This document shows positions 12,867 through 17,438 of a stretch of 17,438 nucleotides of DNA, piece by piece. The DNA is from JBBSEZ01 sp038239195 (GTDB taxonomy: Bacteria > Planctomycetota > Planctomycetia > Gemmatales > Gemmataceae). The stretch is from the NCBI GenBank assembly GCA_038239195.1, contig JBBSEZ010000194.1, forward strand, positions 1 to 17,438, in the 5' to 3' direction. Under the pieces are notes generated by a model that was given only the letters and a program-made list of their open reading frames with translations, was not told where the DNA came from and made no database searches. Numbering within the stretch: the stretch's first letter is position 1; each line of letters opens with the position of its first letter. Made by a program: the position numbers and the translations under genes.

Positions 12867-15626
12867 ATGCGCCGATTGGTCCCCCTGTTCCTCGTGCTGT
12901 GCTGCGCGTCGGTAGTGCGCGCGGACGAGGCCCCCCCGAAGATCGCCATCCGGAAGATCGCCACCGTCGAAGGCGTGACCGAATACCGCCTGGCGAACGG
13001 CGCCCGCGTGTTGCTGTTCCCCGAGGCGTCGCGGCCAACGGTCACCGTCAACATGACGGTCCTGGTCGGCTCCCGGCACGAAGGCTACGGCGAGTCGGGC
13101 ATGGCCCACCTGCTCGAACACGTGGTCTTCAAGGGCACCCCCAAACATCACGACGTGCCCAAGGCGCTGCGCGACCACGGGGCGCGGTTCAACGGCACCA
13201 CCAACGTCGATCGCACCAACTACTTCGAGACGCTGCCCGCCACCGACGAGAACCTCGAGTTCGCCATCCGGCTCGAGGCGGACCGGCTCGTCAACAGTTA
13301 CGTCAAGCGCGAGGACCTCGTCTCGGAAATGACCGTCGTGCGGAACGAGTTCGAGCGCGGCGAGAACAGCCCCCAGGGCGTCCTTCGCCAGCGCATCTAC
13401 GCCGCCGCGTACGGCTGGTACAACTACGGCAAATCGACCATCGGCAACCGCTCCGACATCGAGCGCGTGCCGATCGAGAACCTACAGGCGTTCTACCGGA
13501 AGTATTACCAGCCAGACAACGTCGTCCTCATCGTGGCCGGCAAGTTCGACGAGGCCAAGGCCCTCGCCCTGGTGCGGAAACACCTCGGCGCCGTCCCGAG
13601 GCCCAAGCGCAAACTGAGCGCCACCTACACCGAGGAGCCGGCCCAAGACGGCGAGCGCACGGTGGTGTTGCGCCGCGTCGGCACGGTCGGGTCGGTCGGC
13701 GCTGCCTACCACGTGCCCGCGGCGTCGCACCCGGACTGGGCGCCGCTCAGCCTCCTGGCCGGCATCCTCGTCCAGCAGCCCAACGGCCGGCTCTACAAGG
13801 CGCTCGTCGAGAGCCGGAAGGCGACCGGCGCGAGCGCGTTTGCCGACAACGCCCACGACCCCGGGCTGTTCTTCGCCTCCGCCCAGGCCGAGGCCGGGCA
13901 GCTCGACGCCGTCCGCGACGCCCTGCTGCGGACGCTCGAAGGGCTCTCGGCCGTGCCGTTCACCAAGGACGAGGTGGACAAGGCAAAGTTGCGCGGCCGG
14001 CGCGGTCAGGAGCGGTTGCAGTCGAGCGCCACGGCCATGTCGCAGGCGCTCAGCTCGGCCTCGGCGCGGGGCGACTGGCGGCTGCTGTTCGTGCAGCGCG
14101 ACCGGCTCGCGGCCGTCACGGCCGCCGACGTGAACCGCGTCGCGAAGACCTACTTCCAGAAGCACAACCGCACCGTGGGCCTTTACGTCCCCGTGGACCG
14201 GCCGGAGCGGCTGGTCATCGCCCCGGCGCCCTCTTTGGAAGCGCTGGTGAAGGACTACAAGGGGAGCAGCGACGTGGCCGCGGCCGGAGAGGCGTTCGAC
14301 CCGTCGCCGGCCAACCTCGACGCCCGTACGCGGATCGTCGAGCTGAACGGCATCAAGGCGGGGCTGCTGCCGAAGAAGAACCGCGGCGAGACGGTGTCGC
14401 TGCTGCTGACGCTGCACTACGGCAACGAGGAGTCTCTCAAGGGCCAGACGATGGCGGCGGCGATGCTGCCCTCGCTGATGATGGCCGGGACCAAACAGCA
14501 CGACCGGCAGGCGCTGCGCGAGAAGCTCGATGAACTGGGCATTCGCATCTCCCCCGGAGCGGGCGGCGGCGGTGGTCGGCGGGGTGGCGGCGGCGCGTCC
14601 ACGCCGGGCCAGCTCACGTTCTCGGTTGAGGCGAAGCGCTCGACGCTGCCCGCGGCCATCAAGCTGCTGGGCGAGGTCCTCCGCGAGCCGGCGTTCCCGG
14701 CGGCGGAGTTCGAGACGATGAAGCGCCGCGCCCGGGCCGGGTCGGCGATGATGCGCACCGAGCCATCGGCGCTGGCCGCCAACCGGCTGGCGCGCGCCCT
14801 GTCGCCCTATCCGCCGGGCGACGTTCGCTACGTGCCGACCATCGAGGAGAACGAGAAGCGCCTTCAGGCGGTCACGCTGGCCCAGGTGGTGGCGCTCTAC
14901 GAGAAGCAGCTCGGCGCGACCTCGGGCGAGCTGGCCATCGTCGGCGACTTCGACCCCGAGCCGACGATGGTCCAGGTTCGCGCGATCCTGAAGGACTGGA
15001 AGTCGGCGGTGCCGGTGAAGCGCCTTGTGCGCCGGGCCCCGACCGAGTTCAAGGGCTCGAAGGACGACATCTTGACGCCGGACAAGGCGAACGCGGTGTT
15101 CGTGGCGGGCCTGCCGTTCGCGTTGAAGGACACGGACGCTGACTACCCGGCATTGCGGCTGGGCAACTTCATCTTCGGCGGCGGCGCGCTGTCGTCGCGG
15201 CTGGGCAATCGGATTCGCCAGAAAGAGGGGCTGTCGTACGGGGTGACGTCGTCGGTGAGCGCCTCGGCGCTCGACCCGGCCGCGAGCTTCACCGCCAACG
15301 CCATCACCAACCCGGCGAACGTCGGGAAGGTCGAGAAGGCGTTCTTCGAGGAGCTGCGGGAGTTTTTGGCCAACGGCCCGTCCGCGGTGGAGCTGAAGGA
15401 CGCCCAGAAGGGGTATCTGGAGTCGCAGAAGGTGGGGCGCACGACGGACGGGGCCCTCGCCGGGCAGATTGTCTCGAACCTGCGCCTGGGAAGGAAGTTT
15501 GCGTATTCGAGCGAGCTGGAAAAGCGGATCGGGGCGCTGACGCCGGAGGAGGTCAAGGCGGCGTTTCGGCGGCACGTTGACCCGAAGAAGCTGGCGATCG
15601 TGCGGGCCGGCGACTTCAAGAAGTGA
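12867..15626 (+). CDS. M16 family zinc peptidase, double-domain, secreted
   Basis: This 919-residue protein starts at the ATG at 12867, giving a signal peptide (MRRLVPLFLVLCCASVVRA). The first M16 domain has the inverted zinc motif HLLEH (His81, Glu84, His85) and the distal ligand Glu161 in RNEFERGEN, with the family spacing of 75 residues. The second half (from about residue 490) is another M16 unit that lacks HxxEH. It carries the late Arg/Tyr signature IRQKEGLSYG used for substrate contact. This is the usual active plus inactive pair of the PqqL/pitrilysin-like bacterial enzymes, fused in one chain. A Gly-rich insertion (GAGGGGGRRGGGG) interrupts the second unit near residue 570. It should degrade peptides outside the cytoplasm. 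An in-frame frame open from 12648 is rejected as start because it would bury the signal peptide. A promoter-like element and palindrome precede it. Confidence 0.93.
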   Translation: MRRLVPLFLVLCCASVVRADEAPPKIAIRKIATVEGVTEYRLANGARVLLFPEASRPTVTVNMTVLVGSRHEGYGESGMAHLLEHVVFKGTPKHHDVPKALRDHGARFNGTTNVDRTNYFETLPATDENLEFAIRLEADRLVNSYVKREDLVSEMTVVRNEFERGENSPQGVLRQRIYAAAYGWYNYGKSTIGNRSDIERVPIENLQAFYRKYYQPDNVVLIVAGKFDEAKALALVRKHLGAVPRPKRKLSATYTEEPAQDGERTVVLRRVGTVGSVGAAYHVPAASHPDWAPLSLLAGILVQQPNGRLYKALVESRKATGASAFADNAHDPGLFFASAQAEAGQLDAVRDALLRTLEGLSAVPFTKDEVDKAKLRGRRGQERLQSSATAMSQALSSASARGDWRLLFVQRDRLAAVTAADVNRVAKTYFQKHNRTVGLYVPVDRPERLVIAPAPSLEALVKDYKGSSDVAAAGEAFDPSPANLDARTRIVELNGIKAGLLPKKNRGETVSLLLTLHYGNEESLKGQTMAAAMLPSLMMAGTKQHDRQALREKLDELGIRISPGAGGGGGRRGGGGASTPGQLTFSVEAKRSTLPAAIKLLGEVLREPAFPAAEFETMKRRARAGSAMMRTEPSALAANRLARALSPYPPGDVRYVPTIEENEKRLQAVTLAQVVALYEKQLGATSGELAIVGDFDPEPTMVQVRAILKDWKSAVPVKRLVRRAPTEFKGSKDDILTPDKANAVFVAGLPFALKDTDADYPALRLGNFIFGGGALSSRLGNRIRQKEGLSYGVTSSVSASALDPAASFTANAITNPANVGKVEKAFFEELREFLANGPSAVELKDAQKGYLESQKVGRTTDGALAGQIVSNLRLGRKFAYSSELEKRIGALTPEEVKAAFRRHVDPKKLAIVRAGDFKK

Positions 15627-15721
15627 CGGCCCGGCGCGGCGCCCCGAAAGAGCATCGGGGCGCCGGGGCCACGGGGGCAGCGGTCATGAACGAGCTCGAC
15701 CGACCGCACCTCACGATCCTG
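15604..15721. repeat. Imperfect direct repeat R2, left copy (M16-gene end plus start of the 16377 gene)
   Basis: This copy holds the last codons of the M16 gene, its terminator hairpin and the first ~12 codons of a gene whose full version starts at 16377. Two blocks are identical to 16286-16412: 24 bp around the M16 stop (GGCGACTTCAAGAAGTGAC) and 30 bp around the start codon (GCAGCGGTCATGAACGAGCT). The DNA between them differs. The hicAB pair lies between the copies. Confidence 0.8.
15637..15665 (+). terminator. Hairpin after the M16 gene, likely terminator
   Basis: An 11-bp perfect stem CGGCGCCCCGA / TCGGGGCGCCG closes a 7-nt loop, starting 10 bp after the M16 stop codon. No T tract follows, so it may act as a GC-rich or Rho-assisted terminator. 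Confidence 0.5.
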
Positions 15722-15757
15722 CCCGAGGCCTTGATTTCCGAAGGTGGTCTCCCCTGA
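15686..15757 (+). pseudogene. Truncated start of the 16377 gene (23 codons)
   Basis: The frame reads MNELDRPHLTILPEALISEG and stops at TGA 15755-15757. Its first 12 residues match MNELDRLHLTIL of the intact gene at 16377 except for one Leu to Pro change, after which the match ends. It is a fragment left by the duplication that frames hicAB. Confidence 0.7.
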
Positions 15758-15780
15758 AATAGCAGCGGGTGGCAGCGACC

Positions 15781-15972
15781 ATGCCAATGAAGGTGCGGGA
15801 CGCCATCAAACTTGTCGAGCAGGACGGCTGGGTGCTGGTCCGCACCCAGGGCAGTCATCGCCAGTACCACCATCCCACCAAGCCGGGCACGGTGACCATT
15901 GCCGGCAAACCGTCCCTCGATCTGGGCCCCAAGACGGAGCGAAGCATTCTGCGTCAAGCAGGATTGTCGTAA
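15781..15972 (+). CDS. hicA: HicA family toxin (mRNA interferase)
   Basis: This 63-residue protein has the double-stranded-RNA-binding-like fold of HicA. Visible hallmarks are the first helix VRDAIKLVEQDGW (residues 5-17), the strand VLVRTQGSHRQYHHP (18-32) with the catalytic His26 of the GSHxxY motif, the strand TVTIAGKPSLDL, and the C-terminal helix KTERSILRQAGL. HicA toxins cleave mRNA and are held inactive by HicB. Two ATG codons are possible, 15781 and 15787; GTG at 15769 is also in frame. The hicB gene follows after 11 bp, in the standard hicA-hicB order. The pair lies between two imperfect direct repeats and was probably inserted after the M16 gene. Confidence 0.92.
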   Translation: MPMKVRDAIKLVEQDGWVLVRTQGSHRQYHHPTKPGTVTIAGKPSLDLGPKTERSILRQAGLS

Positions 15973-15983
15973 GGGGGAAATTG

Positions 15984-16214
15984 ATGCGATTCCTGATTCT
16001 TCTTGAGCCAACCGCAACGGGCTTCAGCGCCCACGTGCCCGACTTGCCGGGTTGTGTCGCGGCCGGTGAAACGCGCGAGGAGACCGTGCAACTGATGCGC
16101 GAGGCCGTCGAGCTCCATCTGGAGGGCATGCGTGCGCACGGGGAGCCCATCTTGCAACCGACTTCGCTGAGCGAGTACGTGGAAGTCGATGTTCCTATCG
16201 CACCACCGGGCTGA
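15984..16214 (+). CDS. hicB: HicB family antitoxin, short form
   Basis: This 76-residue protein begins MRFLILLEPTATGFSAHVPD and continues LPGCVAAGETREETVQLMREAVELHLEG. That is the HicB N-terminal domain (partial RNase-H-like fold), with the conserved PDLPGC turn and the G-E-T-x-E-E helix start. HicB neutralises HicA by direct binding. The C-terminal ribbon-helix-helix or helix-turn-helix domain of longer HicB proteins is missing; the chain ends soon after SLSEYVEVDVPIAPPG. The short form is common, and autoregulation by DNA binding is then doubtful. A strong AAGGGGGAAA precedes the ATG at 15984. Base composition of the start region is less GC-rich than its surroundings. Confidence 0.9.
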   Translation: MRFLILLEPTATGFSAHVPDLPGCVAAGETREETVQLMREAVELHLEGMRAHGEPILQPTSLSEYVEVDVPIAPPG

Positions 16215-16285
16215 CCGTGACTGGCCGGGCAAGCGGAGATGAGGCAGCGCGAAGCCAAGGTTCCCGTGCAGGCCAGGGCCCGCCT

Positions 16286-16412
16286 GGGCCGGCGACTTCA
16301 AGAAGTGACCGCTTCCGTGGCGCTCCGAACGGCCCTCGGCGCGCCGCCGGTGGCGGGAGGAGAAGGGGCAGCGGTCATGAACGAGCTCGACCGATTGCAC
16401 CTGACGATCCTG
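16286..16412. repeat. Imperfect direct repeat R2, right copy
   Basis: The right copy repeats the M16-gene end (the last residues and stop, now without the gene in front) and then the start of the intact 16377 gene. It matches 15604-15721 in blocks of 24 and 30 bp. The terminator hairpin of the left copy is not kept. Confidence 0.8.
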
Positions 16413-16688
16413 TATGCGGGGCTGGTCGCCATCCGCAACGCTGCCCAGCGAGGAGACCTGGCGTGGTGCAAGGCAGAGTCGGAGCACCTTCACGAGGTCC
16501 CTTCGTTGATCGGCGAGACCAACGTTCGCCGGCACGTGTACCATGCCACGGCAGTGCGGAGGGCGTATCTGGACTGGGTGGCGAGAGACGGTGGAGAGGA
16601 CGTGCGGGAGTTCGTGGATACGTGGTACTCTCTCGCGTGGAGGCAGATGGACCGGTTGCTCGGGATCGAGCAGGCGGGCCCGTCGTGA
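16377..16688 (+). CDS. Uncharacterised small helical protein
   Basis: This is a 103-residue protein starting MNELDRLHLTILYAGLVAIR. It is rich in Trp, His and charged residues and looks almost fully alpha-helical, with LAWCKAESEHLHEVPSLIGE and NVRRHVYHATAVRRAYLDW as the most distinctive segments. There is no signal peptide or membrane helix, so it is probably cytoplasmic. I do not recognise a family. The ATG at 16377 has AGAAGGGG about 8 nt upstream. The same start region, with the same upstream block, is repeated as a fragment at 15686, which shows this is a real conserved start and that the gene was originally next to the M16 gene before hicAB entered. The frame is open further upstream to 16239, but that part is repeat sequence. 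Confidence 0.7.
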   Translation: MNELDRLHLTILYAGLVAIRNAAQRGDLAWCKAESEHLHEVPSLIGETNVRRHVYHATAVRRAYLDWVARDGGEDVREFVDTWYSLAWRQMDRLLGIEQAGPS

Positions 16689-16812
16689 GGCGAGGCCGTC
16701 TACGGGCCCGGAAAGCAAGTCGCGGGTACGGCGCTGAAGCGCGATCAGCCGCATTCGCGTGCCGGGCTCCTGCCACGGCTGGTTCGGAGGGGACCGCTCC
16801 CAACCGCTGACG

Positions 16813-17238
16813 CTACGATCGCATGTAGACCAAGCCCCAATGCGTTGTGGGCGGCTGGCCGAACAGCGTGGCGAGCTTGCCCAACTCTTTGGCGAATGTC
16901 CGCGAAAACCACTCGATCTCTCGCCGTGCATCAACCCCGGCCCAGTCCACGGCATGCGGTTGTTGTTGGTCCGCGTTCAGGATGAGCAACATGTCCTTCC
17001 GCGGCTGTTTGGCCCGCTTTTCCCGAGGCATGCAGCAGTATTGGTACACCAGCCTGCGCCCGCGCTTTACTTGAGGCGGGTAGGCGCTTGCGTAGCTGAT
17101 GTTCCAGTGGAGCGCGCCGCTGTCGATCAGTTCACTCCAGCCGTCCGGGTCGGCTTCATCCTCGGGCATGTGCCGGACGTCCGCGGAGAACCACTCTGCG
17201 TATGGGCCAACGAACACGTAGTGCGTCCAAGCGTCCAC
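16813..17238 (-). CDS. Uncharacterised 141-residue protein
   Basis: The protein begins (GTG start at 17238) MDAWTHYVFVGPYAEWFSAD and ends THWGLVYMRS. It appears to be a mixed alpha/beta soluble protein with many aromatic residues and a long charged helix (ARREIEWFSRTFAKELGKLA). The stretch LLILNADQQQPHAVDWAG may contain a strand and loop. No signal peptide, membrane helix, catalytic motif or known family is recognised. AGAGG stands about 6 nt before the GTG. The gene converges on the 16377 gene across 124 bp. The length and regular pattern make a real gene likely, but no function can be given. Confidence 0.6.
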   Translation of the reverse strand: MDAWTHYVFVGPYAEWFSADVRHMPEDEADPDGWSELIDSGALHWNISYASAYPPQVKRGRRLVYQYCCMPREKRAKQPRKDMLLILNADQQQPHAVDWAGVDARREIEWFSRTFAKELGKLATLFGQPPTTHWGLVYMRS

Positions 17239-17349
17239 CTCGCGCCTCTTTCAGTAGGGAGAGGCAGGATCTTGCGGTGGTTCCCCACTCCAATCCAGGC
17301 CTGGTTCAAATCTGCCCCTTTTCAGGTAACACTACGGACCGTCCCCGGG

Positions 17350-17367
17350 CTCGCCTCGGTAGGCGAG
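17350..17367. terminator. Hairpin near the right edge, possible terminator
   Basis: A 7-bp perfect stem CTCGCCT / AGGCGAG closes a CGGT loop, about 34 bp beyond the stop of the minus-strand frame that ends at 17401. It could terminate that gene. Confidence 0.3.
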
Positions 17368-17400
17368 TTCTCCCCGACTGGCGCCCTGGTGTCGAGAGCC

Positions 17401-17438
17401 TCACGCCCGCTTGAAGCGCGTGAGCCCGAGCATTTCCA
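17401..17438 (-). CDS. Possible 3' end of a minus-strand gene running off the window
   Basis: The minus strand reads EMLGLTRFKRA followed by TGA at 17403-17401. The composition looks like a normal protein end and a hairpin follows, but only 11 codons are visible, so this is a weak call. Confidence 0.25.
   Translation of the reverse strand, partial: EMLGLTRFKRA

Noticed and set aside
17305..17325. A GGTTCAAATC stretch like the T arm of a tRNA
   Set aside because: The flanking bases do not form a T stem and no acceptor, D or anticodon arms can be built around it.
1..17438. CRISPR arrays, rRNA genes or tRNA genes
   Set aside because: No regularly spaced repeats and no rRNA or complete tRNA patterns were found on reading the window.

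Overview
The window reads as chromosomal DNA of a planctomycete, most likely of the Gemmata/Isosphaera kind. This is inferred from the very GC-rich sequence, a sigma-70-like ECF factor with a long membrane-anchored Gly/Pro/Met-rich tail, a giant beta-rich membrane-anchored protein, and DUF488, S9-peptidase and M16-peptidase genes of the types common in that phylum. No search was run, so the taxonomic call is inference.

Layout, left to right. (1) 1-3195: 3' part of a large membrane-anchored protein of unknown function. (2) 3205-3609, minus: DUF488 protein. (3) 3726-5846: secreted S9 prolyl-oligopeptidase-like peptidase. (4) 5894-6238: short lipoprotein with a heavy-metal-associated (HMA) fold. 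Its metal-binding loop carries two in-frame TGA codons where the two cysteines are expected, followed at once by two perfect hairpins. It is either a selenoprotein candidate or a pseudogene. (5) 6504-8506, minus: a four-gene accessory run made of a GyrI-like protein, a small two-helix membrane protein, a RusA-like Holliday-junction nuclease, and a protein with a possible REase-like N-terminus and a HEPN-like C-terminus. (6) 8748-10142, minus: the ECF sigma factor. (7) 10336-12627: MFS transporter and aldo/keto reductase. (8) 12867-15626: M16 peptidase. (9) 15781-16214: hicA-hicB toxin-antitoxin pair. (10) 16377-17238: two orphan genes, then the possible 3' tail of a further minus-strand gene at the right edge.

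Two accessory blocks, the nuclease run and hicAB, sit between imperfect direct repeats made from the host genes on each side. The HMA-gene end plus sigma-gene end occurs at 6135-6350 and again at 8634-8814. The M16-gene end plus the start of the 16377 gene occurs at 15604-15721 and again at 16286-16412. In both cases the left gene is intact in the left copy and the right gene is intact in the right copy. The insertions therefore seem to have duplicated about 120-200 bp of target without destroying either neighbour.

A 33-bp element with a TATCAT box (30 of 33 positions identical) lies upstream of both the MFS gene and the M16 gene and is a likely shared promoter. The most interesting items are the double-TGA HMA lipoprotein, the RusA / REase-HEPN operon as a possible DNA-processing or defence module, and the repeated duplication-flanked insertion architecture.
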